Below, in pieces: positions 33,551 to 41,297 of a stretch of DNA of 64,000 nucleotides. The translations under genes were made by a program, and so were the position numbers. This DNA is from Variovorax paradoxus (GTDB lineage Bacteria; Pseudomonadota; Gammaproteobacteria; Burkholderiales; Burkholderiaceae_C). Position 1 is the stretch's first letter. The number at the start of each line of letters is the position of its first letter. The notes under the pieces were generated by a model. That model was not told the DNA's origin. It ran no database searches and was given only the letters and a program-made list of their open reading frames with translations. Location: NCBI RefSeq assembly GCF_018614955.1, contig NZ_JAGGNV010000043.1, positions 25,577 to 89,576 on the forward strand. Reading direction: 5' to 3'.

Positions 33551-36316
33551 TCAGTGGAACCTGTAGGAGAAGCCGCCGTCGGCCACGCCGACCTCGACCT
33601 TCTCGATCGCCTTGCCTTCCATCATCCGGTTCAGGAACTCGCGGCTGACGTCGGGCAGCATGGTGTTGGTGAGGATGGCGTCGATCATCCGGCCGCCCGA
33701 TTCGCTTTCGGTGCAGCGGCTGACCACCAGCTTGACGACCTCGTCCGAGTAGTCGAAGGGGATCTGGTAGCGCGCCTCGACCCGCTTCTTGATGCGCTTC
33801 AGCTGCAGCTCGACGATCTTGCCCAGCATCTCGTCGGAGAGCGGGTAGTACGGGATGGTGACCAGCCGGCCCAGCAGCGCGGGCGGGAAGATCTTCAAGA
33901 GCGGATCGCGCAGCGCCTTGGCCATGCCCTCGGGCTCGGGCATGAGCTCCGGGTCCTTGCACATGCTGGCGATCAGGTCGGTGCCGGCGTTGGTGGTGAG
34001 CAGGATCAGCGTGTTCTTGAAGTCGATGCTGCGGCCTTCGCCGTCTTCCATGAAGCCCTTGTCGAAGACCTGGAAGAAGAGCTCGTGCACATCGGGATGG
34101 GCCTTCTCCACCTCGTCCAGCAGCACCACGCTGTAGGGCCGGCGGCGCACGGCCTCGGTCAGCACGCCGCCTTCGCCGTAGCCGACATAGCCGGGCGGCG
34201 CGCCCTTGAGCGAGCTCACGGTGTGCGCCTCCTGGTACTCGCTCATGTTGATGACGATCATGTTCTGCTCGCCGCCGTACAGCGCCTCGGCCAGCGCGAT
34301 CGCGGTCTCGGTCTTGCCGACGCCGGAGGTGCCGGCCAGCATGAACACGCCGATCGGCTTGCTGGGGTTGTCCAGCCCCGCGCGCGAGGTCTGGATGCGC
34401 TTGGCGATCATCTCCATCGCATGGTCCTGGCCGATCACGCGCTGGCCCAGCAGCTTCGGCAGGTTGAGCACGGTCTCGATCTCGTTGCGCTGCATGCGCC
34501 CCACCGGGATGCCGGTCCAGTCGGCCACGACGGAAGACACGGCCTGCGCATCGACCGAAGGCAGGATCAGCGGCGACTCGCCCTGCACGCTGCTGATCTG
34601 GGTTTGCAGCTCGTGGAGTTCGGCGAGGAGGGCGGTGCGGTCTCCATTGTCCGTTCGCACTGAGCTTGGCCCGTCCTGAGCTTGACGAAGGGTCGAAGTG
34701 CCGGCCCCGGCTTCGACAAGCTCAGCCCGAACGGTTTCGGTTGGAGCGGGCGCATCCACCGGTTTGTTCCCCGCGCGCAGCTTGCCGCGCAGTTCGAGCA
34801 GCCGGTCGATCAGCCCCTTCTCCTCCTTCCAGCGCGCATTCAGCTTCTCGAGCGCGGCATTGGATTCGGCAAGCAGCGCCTGCACCTGCGGCGAGCGCTT
34901 GCTCACGTCGATGCCGATCGCCTCCTCGCGGCCGATGATCTCGCTCTCGACCGTGAGCGCCTCGATGCGGCGCTGGCAGTCTTCCACTTCGGGCGGCATG
35001 GCGTGCTGCGACACGGCGACGCGCGCGCAGGCGGTGTCGAGCAGGCTCACGGCCTTGTCGGGCAGCTGCCGCGCGGGGATGTAGCGGTGCGACAGCTTCA
35101 CCGCCGCCTCAATGGCCTCGTCGAGCAGCTGCACGCGGTGGTGCTTTTCGAGCACGCTGGCCACGCCGCGCAGCATCAGGATGGCCTTGGTCTCGTCGGG
35201 CTCGGGCACCTGCACGACCTGGAAGCGCCGCGTCAGCGCCGGGTCCTTCTCGATGTACTTCTTGTATTCGGCCCAGGTGGTGGCGCCGATGGTGCGCAGG
35301 TTGCCGCGCGCCAGCGCCGGCTTCAGCAGGTTGGCCGCGTCGCCGGTGCCGGCCGCGCCGCCTGCGCCGACCAGCGTGTGGATCTCGTCGATGAACAGGA
35401 TGATCGGCGTGGGCGAAGCCTGCACCTCGTCGATCACCTGCCGCAGGCGTTGCTCGAACTCGCCCTTCATGCTGGCGCCGGCCTGCAAGAGGCCGATGTC
35501 GAGCGTGAGCAGCTTCACGTCCTTGAGCTGCGGCGGCACGTCGCCGCGCGCCAGGCGCTGGGCGAAGCCTTCCACCACCGCCGTCTTGCCGACGCCGGCC
35601 TCACCCGTGAGCAGCGGGTTGTTCTGGCGGCGCCGCATCAGGATGTCGACGATCTGGCGGATTTCCTCGTCCCGCCCGGTCACCGGATCCATCTCTCCCT
35701 TCTTCGCCTTCTCCGTGAGGTCGACAGCAAACTTCTTCAGCGCATCGCCCTTGCCCATGGCGGCCGGCGCCATCGCGCCGCTCTCCTCGCCGGGGGCGCC
35801 GCTTCCCATGCCGCTGCCGTCCTGCGCTCTCATCTTCGATTCGGGCGAGGCATCGCAGATCTTGGCGAAGTTGTCCGCCAGGTCCTCGACCTTGACCTTG
35901 TCGAACTGCTTCGACAGGCCGAGCAGCGGATTGCGCAGGCTCGGCGTCTTCAGCATGCCGACCAGCAGGTAGCCGGTGCGCACCTGCGCCTCGCCGAACT
36001 GCAGGGTGGCGTAGGTCCAGGCGCGCTCGATGGCGTTTTCGATGTGCGGCGAGAAGTCGCTGATCGCTGTCGCGCCGCGCGGCAGGCGGTCGAGCGCGGC
36101 CGTCATGTCCTTGGCGATGACGGAAATGTCCAGCTGGTAGTGCTGGATCACGCGGTGCAGGTCGGAGTCCTGCGCCTGCAGCAGCTGGGCGAACCAGTGC
36201 TCCAGTTCCACGTAGGGGTTCCCGCGCATCTTGCAGAACACCGTGGCGCCCTCGATCGCCTTGTAGGCCAGCGAATTGAGCTTGCCGAACAAGGCAGTGC
36301 GGCTGATTTCACTCAT
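33551..36316 (-). CDS. clpV: T6SS AAA+ ATPase ClpV (TssH)
   Basis: 921-residue ATPase that disassembles contracted TssBC sheaths. The first AAA+ domain has Walker A GEAGVGKTAVV and Walker B IILFIDEIHTL. The second has GTSGVGKTETA and VVLLDEVEKAHPDV. A ClpN domain and ClpB-type middle region are present. Residues ~528-555, between the coiled-coil middle region and the second AAA+ domain, are encoded by a palindromic repeat element inserted in frame (34651-34734). The rest is standard, so the protein is probably functional with a longer linker. Confidence 0.96.
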   Translation of the reverse strand: MSEISRTALFGKLNSLAYKAIEGATVFCKMRGNPYVELEHWFAQLLQAQDSDLHRVIQHYQLDISVIAKDMTAALDRLPRGATAISDFSPHIENAIERAWTYATLQFGEAQVRTGYLLVGMLKTPSLRNPLLGLSKQFDKVKVEDLADNFAKICDASPESKMRAQDGSGMGSGAPGEESGAMAPAAMGKGDALKKFAVDLTEKAKKGEMDPVTGRDEEIRQIVDILMRRRQNNPLLTGEAGVGKTAVVEGFAQRLARGDVPPQLKDVKLLTLDIGLLQAGASMKGEFEQRLRQVIDEVQASPTPIILFIDEIHTLVGAGGAAGTGDAANLLKPALARGNLRTIGATTWAEYKKYIEKDPALTRRFQVVQVPEPDETKAILMLRGVASVLEKHHRVQLLDEAIEAAVKLSHRYIPARQLPDKAVSLLDTACARVAVSQHAMPPEVEDCQRRIEALTVESEIIGREEAIGIDVSKRSPQVQALLAESNAALEKLNARWKEEKGLIDRLLELRGKLRAGNKPVDAPAPTETVRAELVEAGAGTSTLRQAQDGPSSVRTDNGDRTALLAELHELQTQISSVQGESPLILPSVDAQAVSSVVADWTGIPVGRMQRNEIETVLNLPKLLGQRVIGQDHAMEMIAKRIQTSRAGLDNPSKPIGVFMLAGTSGVGKTETAIALAEALYGGEQNMIVINMSEYQEAHTVSSLKGAPPGYVGYGEGGVLTEAVRRRPYSVVLLDEVEKAHPDVHELFFQVFDKGFMEDGEGRSIDFKNTLILLTTNAGTDLIASMCKDPELMPEPEGMAKALRDPLLKIFPPALLGRLVTIPYYPLSDEMLGKIVELQLKRIKKRVEARYQIPFDYSDEVVKLVVSRCTESESGGRMIDAILTNTMLPDVSREFLNRMMEGKAIEKVEVGVADGGFSYRFH
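34651..34734 (-). repeat. REP/MITE-like palindromic repeat inserted in frame in clpV
   Basis: 84 bp (28 codons). The left end CCGTTCGCACTGAGCTTG matches the reverse complement of the right end CCGTTCGGGCTGAGCTTG at 16 of 18 bases. A third related copy, CCTGAGCTTGACGAAGG, lies between. The translated segment (RAELVEAGAGTSTLRQAQDG) and its other-frame reading (FGLSLSKPG...FVKLRTG) are the familiar signature of a dispersed proteobacterial repeat. It adds no stop because its length is a multiple of three. Confidence 0.8.
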
Positions 36317-36357
36317 GAGCTTCTCCGTATGCAGTCAAGACGAACGGCCCTGTGGCT

Positions 36358-37449
36358 TTATTGAAGAGCGACATGCGAAAGAACGGCATCGCCGTCGATG
36401 CGGACATCGGGCGCATCGCGCTCGCGCTTCTGCTCGCCAAGCCATGAAGCCCAGCCCAGCCGGGGCGCGTTGCCTCGCTGCCGGCCCAGGCGCGTGGGCG
36501 GCACCTGCTGCTTTTCCAGAATCAACTCGGCATCCCAGTACAGCTCGTCGCCCAAGAGCTGTTGCATCCAGCGCTGCAGTGCGGGCCGCGCCGAGCCGTT
36601 CGGCAGGAACATGCGATAGCGCTCGAAACCGAGCGGCCCCAGGTGCAGCCGCACGCGGTGCTGGCGATCCCAGGCGCGCCGGCCGAGCATCGCGCCCATA
36701 CCCAGCGAACGCGAAGCCTCGCCGCGGCCCAGGCGCGTGAGTTCCTCCGGGGGCAGCGTCATCCAGTGCCCGACCCAGGGCTCGAGCCGCACCGGCACGC
36801 CGAAGTAGCCTTGCAGCACCGCCTCCACGCCCTCGGCGTTGTGCACGCGGCGTGCGAGCCAGCCCGAGAAATGCAGCCGCGCGTCGTCGTGGATCTCGTC
36901 GCGCTCCTGCCGCGCGGCGGTGCCGATGCCGACCAGCGCGCCCACCTGGCGGCGGAAGGCGTCTTCCTTCGGCCGGTCGAGTCCGACCGCCGGCCTGGCC
37001 TGGGCCCAGGCGCGGTAGAAGAACAGGCTGAAGCGGTGCGCGAAGCTGTCGAGGAAAGCGAGCCAGGTCGGATCGCCATGATTGATCGTGCGCTCGCGGA
37101 TGAAGTCGCTCAGGTGCACCGGCAGCGGCCCGTTGGGGCCGAGGTAGCCGAAGAAATGCTGGCGCAGCCGCGGCGGCGAATGCGAGCCGGCCGGCTCGAA
37201 GCGGCTGAAGCTCGCGGGCGCGAAGGACAGCGATGGCTCCTGCCCGACGCGCACCGACTCGGCGCCGGGCAGCAGCGCGCGGCCCCAGCGCGGCGATGGC
37301 GCCGCGAGCGCCTCGAGCCGCCGCATGAGGGCGAAGTAATCGTAGGCCCAGGGCTGGTCCGCGCACGCCTGCAGGCGCTCGGCCACGCTCTCGGGCCGCG
37401 CCGCCGGCACGGCTACAGGATCGGGCGTGCCCCGCACAGCGGCCTCCAT
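36358..37449 (-). CDS. tssG: T6SS baseplate protein TssG
   Basis: 363-residue baseplate protein. It shows the TssG core: PWAYDYFALMRRLEAL, FFGYLGPNGPLPVHLSDFIRERT, DPTWLAFLDSFAHRFSLFFYRAWAQ and VPPTRLGRQRGNAPRLGWASWLG near the end. Its start overlaps the 3' end of tssF by 37 bp, indicating coupled translation, and clpV follows 41 bp downstream. TssG binds TssF and TssE in the baseplate wedge. Confidence 0.94.
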   Translation of the reverse strand: MEAAVRGTPDPVAVPAARPESVAERLQACADQPWAYDYFALMRRLEALAAPSPRWGRALLPGAESVRVGQEPSLSFAPASFSRFEPAGSHSPPRLRQHFFGYLGPNGPLPVHLSDFIRERTINHGDPTWLAFLDSFAHRFSLFFYRAWAQARPAVGLDRPKEDAFRRQVGALVGIGTAARQERDEIHDDARLHFSGWLARRVHNAEGVEAVLQGYFGVPVRLEPWVGHWMTLPPEELTRLGRGEASRSLGMGAMLGRRAWDRQHRVRLHLGPLGFERYRMFLPNGSARPALQRWMQQLLGDELYWDAELILEKQQVPPTRLGRQRGNAPRLGWASWLGEQKRERDAPDVRIDGDAVLSHVALQ

Positions 37450-39317
37450 CGCATGATCTCGCCCTTGCCCGAGGCGGTGAGCACGGTCTCGACGAAGTGA
37501 TTGACCTCCACGTGGCGCGCCAGGTAGCGCGCCATGACGGCGCCGAACAGGAAGGCGCTGTGGCCGTGGAACGCATTGCGGTCGACCTCGAGCGTGACTT
37601 CGAGCCCGCGGCCGAAGGCGATCGGCCCGGCCAGCGGCAGCCGGCGCGCCACCGGCTTGGCGCGCACCGACAGCAGCCCGCGCACCTGGCTCTGGCGCAC
37701 CTCGTCGGCGTGCGTCGCATAGAGCATCAGCATCTCGCGCAGCGCCGCTGCGCCCTCCTCGCGCGAGCTGTCGGCAAGCGACAGGTAGTTGAGCGCCAGG
37801 TGATCGACCACGCGCCAGCCCAGGCCCTGGCCCACCACCGGCGAGACCGGACGCGAGGGGCCGCGCACCATGCGTATGCGCTGCACCGGAGAGGAATCGA
37901 TGCAGTCGAAGTCGCTCTCGCGGCCCAGCGGCATCAAGAGCGACAGGTCGCGGTTGGTCACCAGCGCGCTCACGGCCAGCTGCCGCAGCGCGCCGGAATA
38001 AGGCGCCTGCTGCGGATCGACGATCTGCATGTAGAGCTCGGAGCCGATGTGGCTGCTGCGATGCCCCTCAGTGCGCTGCTTGACCGAGAGCATGCGCGGC
38101 TCGCGCGTGGTGGTGAAGTAGGCCGGGTGGCTGTGGCGGCTGCCGTGGAAGGCCGCATAGAAGGGCAGGAAGGGCTGTTCCAGCGCCGCGCCGGCGGTGC
38201 CGGGGTTGCCGTGGCCGACCACCTCGGTCACGGTGTGCACCTCGAAGTCCTGCGGGCGCGTGCGGTCGGGCACCAGGTGGAACTGGCTCTCGCCCTCGGT
38301 CACCGCCACGCGGTCGAGCCGCTTGCCGAAGAGGTTGACGACCGGCACGCAATGCAGCTGCACGTTGTCGGCACTCACCAGTTTCTCGAGCGCCGCATCG
38401 CCGCGCGAGAACAGCACCACGATCTCCACCTCGGTCACCGCCATCGACGCGAGCACGCGCTGCAAGCCGGTGACGCGCGCGAACTGGAAACGCTGCGGAA
38501 AGGCGAAGTACTCCTGCACCAGCCGGTGGCCGGAGAAGCCGGTCGCGGTGACGGGCAGCAAGGCCTCGTCGTCCTCGAAGCCCACGGGCTGCACCGCGCT
38601 CGCGGGCAGATGCCGCACCGCGCTGCCGGCCGCGCCCGTGGCCGCGCCGCCGGCGGCCAGCGGCTGGACCATCACGCCGATGGGCTTGCCGAGCATGCAC
38701 TCGTGCAGCTGCCAGGCCACGTCTTCGGCACCGCCGAAGTGAATCAGCAGTTCGTCGAGCGGGATCTGGTCGAACTTGAGGCCGGCGGTGGCGCGCAGCG
38801 CGATGCGCAGGCCGCCGCGGATCTCGCGCGACTGCGCATGCTGGGCGAGCGGCAGGTCGGGCGCGTAGCTGAAGTACTGCGCCCGCAGCACTTCGACCGG
38901 CCAGATGCGCAGCGCCCGCGCGGTGCGGAACTCGCAGTGCGTGTTCTGCCCGACGGCCTGGCGCGCGCGCAGCCCGCTGCCGCGCGGCAGCGTGGGCCCG
39001 GTCGCGAGATTGGCATCGTCGGGATCGGCCGCCATCGACACCACGGCCATCGAGGGCGTGGGCGCCATGAAGTGCGGATAGACGATGTCGAGCAGGTGCC
39101 CGGTGAAGCGCGGGTATTCGGCATCGAGCTTCAAGGCGACGCGCGCCGACAGGAAGGCGGTGGCCTCGATCAGCCGTTCGACATAGGGGTCGGCGACCTC
39201 CTGGCCCTCGATGCCGAGCCGGTTCGCGATCTTCGGGAAGGCGCGCGCGAACTCCGCCGAGCTCTCGCGGAAGTAGCGCAGTTCCTGTTCGTACAGGGTC
39301 AGCAGGCGCGGGTCCAT
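37413..39317 (-). CDS. tssF: T6SS baseplate protein TssF
   Basis: 634-residue baseplate subunit with the classic opening MDPRLLTLYEQELRYFRESSAEFARAFPKIA and GIEGQEVADPYVERLIEATAFLSARV. The ATG at 39317 is supported by GGAGGT nine bases upstream; an in-frame ORF start at 39395 lies inside a hairpin-rich repeat and is rejected. The C-terminus ends with a stretch that overlaps tssG. It forms the bulk of the baseplate wedge. Confidence 0.95.
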   Translation of the reverse strand: MDPRLLTLYEQELRYFRESSAEFARAFPKIANRLGIEGQEVADPYVERLIEATAFLSARVALKLDAEYPRFTGHLLDIVYPHFMAPTPSMAVVSMAADPDDANLATGPTLPRGSGLRARQAVGQNTHCEFRTARALRIWPVEVLRAQYFSYAPDLPLAQHAQSREIRGGLRIALRATAGLKFDQIPLDELLIHFGGAEDVAWQLHECMLGKPIGVMVQPLAAGGAATGAAGSAVRHLPASAVQPVGFEDDEALLPVTATGFSGHRLVQEYFAFPQRFQFARVTGLQRVLASMAVTEVEIVVLFSRGDAALEKLVSADNVQLHCVPVVNLFGKRLDRVAVTEGESQFHLVPDRTRPQDFEVHTVTEVVGHGNPGTAGAALEQPFLPFYAAFHGSRHSHPAYFTTTREPRMLSVKQRTEGHRSSHIGSELYMQIVDPQQAPYSGALRQLAVSALVTNRDLSLLMPLGRESDFDCIDSSPVQRIRMVRGPSRPVSPVVGQGLGWRVVDHLALNYLSLADSSREEGAAALREMLMLYATHADEVRQSQVRGLLSVRAKPVARRLPLAGPIAFGRGLEVTLEVDRNAFHGHSAFLFGAVMARYLARHVEVNHFVETVLTASGKGEIMRWRPLCGARPIL

Positions 39318-39340
39318 GGCTGGGTTACCTCCGGGCGCCG

Positions 39341-39378
39341 CCGGGCCGCCCCAAGGCGGCCGGGCCTCCCCCTCGGGG
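39341..39378. repeat. Tandem GC-rich hairpins in the tssE-tssF gap
   Basis: GGCCGCC (39344-39350) pairs with GGCGGCC (39355-39361) around a CCAA loop. Directly after it, CCCCC and GGGGGG form a second hairpin (39368-39380 region). They fill the ~96-bp gap between tssE and the tssF Shine-Dalgarno. The combination looks like a dispersed intergenic repeat of Comamonadaceae and could stabilise RNA or lower read-through. Confidence 0.5.
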
Positions 39379-39413
39379 GGTGGCGAAGTACGCAAAGCGA
39401 CAAGCCGGGGGGC

Positions 39414-39929
39414 TCATGTTCTCGGGCTTGTCATGTCCTCAATTTCGATCCGGCCCTCCTCCAGGTCGATTCGGCTGCGCATCAAAAACTCCAGCGGCAC
39501 GGGCTGGGCCCAGAGCATGCCGCGGATCCGAAGGCCGATGCGGTTGTGGGAATCAAGTGCCGAGCCTTCCATGACGAGTTCAACTTCGAGTGTGCGAGGC
39601 AGGATGCGGGGCTCGAACTGCAGGATGGCGTTCTTCAGAGCCTGTTCCATGCTGACACGCTGAACGGAGGACGTGAACTGGCCGGACAGCATAGGCAATC
39701 CGTAGTTGAGCACCGAGCGAGCCGCATTCGGAAAACGCTTGTCGTCGAAGGCCAGGCCATGGCCGGTGGCATTGAAGAGCCAGCTCAGGTCGCGCAGCAC
39801 GGCCTGGCGCAGCGCCTGCCGGGTCAGCGTGCGCTTGTCGTCGCTCTCGCGCTGCTCGCCGGGTGCATGGTCGACCAGGCGATCGAGCAGCGAGGGCTGC
39901 AGGCGTTCCTGTGCAGTGAGCTCAGGCAT
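39414..39929 (-). CDS. tssE: T6SS baseplate protein TssE (gp25-like)
   Basis: 171-residue gp25-like protein. It contains the RPSLLDRL-type opening (LQPSLLDRLVDHAPG), LRQAVLRDLSWLFNAT, SVLNYGLPMLSGQ and AILQFEPRILPRTLEVEL, all typical of TssE. It starts sheath polymerisation on the baseplate. Its start overlaps the tagJ stop by 8 bp; a hairpin-rich gap separates it from tssF. Confidence 0.94.
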   Translation of the reverse strand: MPELTAQERLQPSLLDRLVDHAPGEQRESDDKRTLTRQALRQAVLRDLSWLFNATGHGLAFDDKRFPNAARSVLNYGLPMLSGQFTSSVQRVSMEQALKNAILQFEPRILPRTLEVELVMEGSALDSHNRIGLRIRGMLWAQPVPLEFLMRSRIDLEEGRIEIEDMTSPRT

Positions 39930-40725
39930 CGCCGGTCGAGAACAGGATCTCGCGCACGTCCATCAGCGCATGCTCGGCGCCGTCGCTGCTGCTCAGCATG
40001 CGCTGGCCGAGCCCGGCCCAGACCTCGGGCTGCAGCTCGCGCCACTCGGTCTTGCGCGCGAGCTGCAGCGCGCCGTCGCTGCTCTTCTCGGTGCCTTCGT
40101 AGCGCACGGGCACCAGGGCCAGCGTCTCGCCGCCGTTCTCGAACTGCAGATGCGCCGGCAGCCACACGCAGTCGCGCAGGTCTTCGGGCGGATCGAGCTT
40201 CACGTGCGCCAGCCGGGCATAGGGGATCCAGTAGTAGCGGCCGTTCACGAAGGCTTCGAGCACCGGGCCCAGGCGCATGTCGGCGTCGGCGAGCCATTCG
40301 AAGGACTTGCCGTCGAGCGTGCCCGGCGTGGCGGGCGCGGCGTCGAAGGCGCGCTGGCGCAGGTCTTCGGCCAGCTTCGCATCGCCCGCGCCCTGGCGCA
40401 GCAGCGATTCGATCAGGAGCGCGAGCCATTCGTCGGGCTGGCCGAAGACCATCGGCGTGCGCGTGCCGGCGAACACGTCGGCGCGCAGGCCCTCGCAGCG
40501 CACGGCCTCGCCGTAGACCTGTTTCATCGGAATGGCCATCGCATCGAGCTCGGCCGCGACGTTGAGCTGGTTGAGCGCGCGCTCCCACTGCCCGAGCACG
40601 CACAGCAGCTGGGCCAGGAAGACGCGCAGCTTGCTGTCTGCGGGCTTGGCGCGCACCTCGTCGGTCAGGGCCTTGAGCGCGGACGCGGGGTCGGCGGCCT
40701 GGAGGAATTCGGCAGAGTTCGTCAT
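39922..40725 (-). CDS. tagJ: T6SS accessory protein TagJ/ImpE
   Basis: 267-residue protein of the ImpE/TagJ family. TPR-like helices fill the first ~110 residues (PADSKLRVFLAQLLCVLGQWERALNQLNVAAELD), then GKSFEWLADADMRLGPVLEAFVNGRYYWIPYARL, a family hallmark. TagJ binds the TssB N-terminus and modulates sheath disassembly in some systems such as Pseudomonas HSI-1. It is 8 bp after the Hcp-like gene. Confidence 0.92.
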   Translation of the reverse strand: MTNSAEFLQAADPASALKALTDEVRAKPADSKLRVFLAQLLCVLGQWERALNQLNVAAELDAMAIPMKQVYGEAVRCEGLRADVFAGTRTPMVFGQPDEWLALLIESLLRQGAGDAKLAEDLRQRAFDAAPATPGTLDGKSFEWLADADMRLGPVLEAFVNGRYYWIPYARLAHVKLDPPEDLRDCVWLPAHLQFENGGETLALVPVRYEGTEKSSDGALQLARKTEWRELQPEVWAGLGQRMLSSSDGAEHALMDVREILFSTGDA

Positions 40726-40733
40726 GTCCGGCC

Positions 40734-41288
40734 TCACTTTTTGATGGTGCAAGTTCTGACGGCGCCGCGCAGGCCGGTCTCGCTCTGCGGCGCGGACCGG
40801 ATCTCGAGGCCCTGGTACTCGATCTGGATGATCTCGCGCGGCCGCGCCGACTTGGCGGCGGTGAGCATGGTGTGGTTCAGCAGGCGCGCCTGGGTCAGCT
40901 CCAACTCCAGGTGCGGCTGCAAGTCCTTCGAGGTGTCGCCGCCGGCCTTGTAGACCGAGATCACCACCTTCAGGTCGTTCACCTGGTCGCGCAACAGGCT
41001 GGCGATCGACGCGCTCGCGGCATCGCAATCGCGAACGACGAAGACCGCGGCGGCGCGCAGCTGCCCCTTGGTGGAACCCGGCGGCGAGAACACGTCCAAC
41101 TGGTAGCGGAAGCCGCCGACCTCCAGACGTGACTTGCCGTCTGCGAAGGGGCGCGCCGAATCGCCTTCGATCGCCTTGCCCTTGGATTCGAGCAGCATCC
41201 AGTAGTCGTCGCCCGCCTCTTCGGAGACCAGGTCGAGCAGGCGCAGGCCCTCGTCCGGGTCCACCGCGCCATCAGAAGTCCAGCCCAT
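40734..41288 (-). CDS. Divergent Hcp-like protein in the T6SS array
   Basis: 184-residue protein. The C-terminal half reads like Hcp-family strands (ELELTQARLLNHTMLTAAKSARPREIIQIEYQGLEI), and the middle region YQLDVFSPPGSTKGQL is also barrel-like. Similarity to the main Hcp at 19554 is low by eye, so this is a guess at fold level. It lies 9 bp upstream of tagJ and 9 bp after the caspase-like gene. It could be a minor tube subunit, a second tube type, or an unrelated barrel. Confidence 0.5.
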   Translation of the reverse strand: MGWTSDGAVDPDEGLRLLDLVSEEAGDDYWMLLESKGKAIEGDSARPFADGKSRLEVGGFRYQLDVFSPPGSTKGQLRAAAVFVVRDCDAASASIASLLRDQVNDLKVVISVYKAGGDTSKDLQPHLELELTQARLLNHTMLTAAKSARPREIIQIEYQGLEIRSAPQSETGLRGAVRTCTIKK

Positions 41289-41297
41289 GTCGATCTC

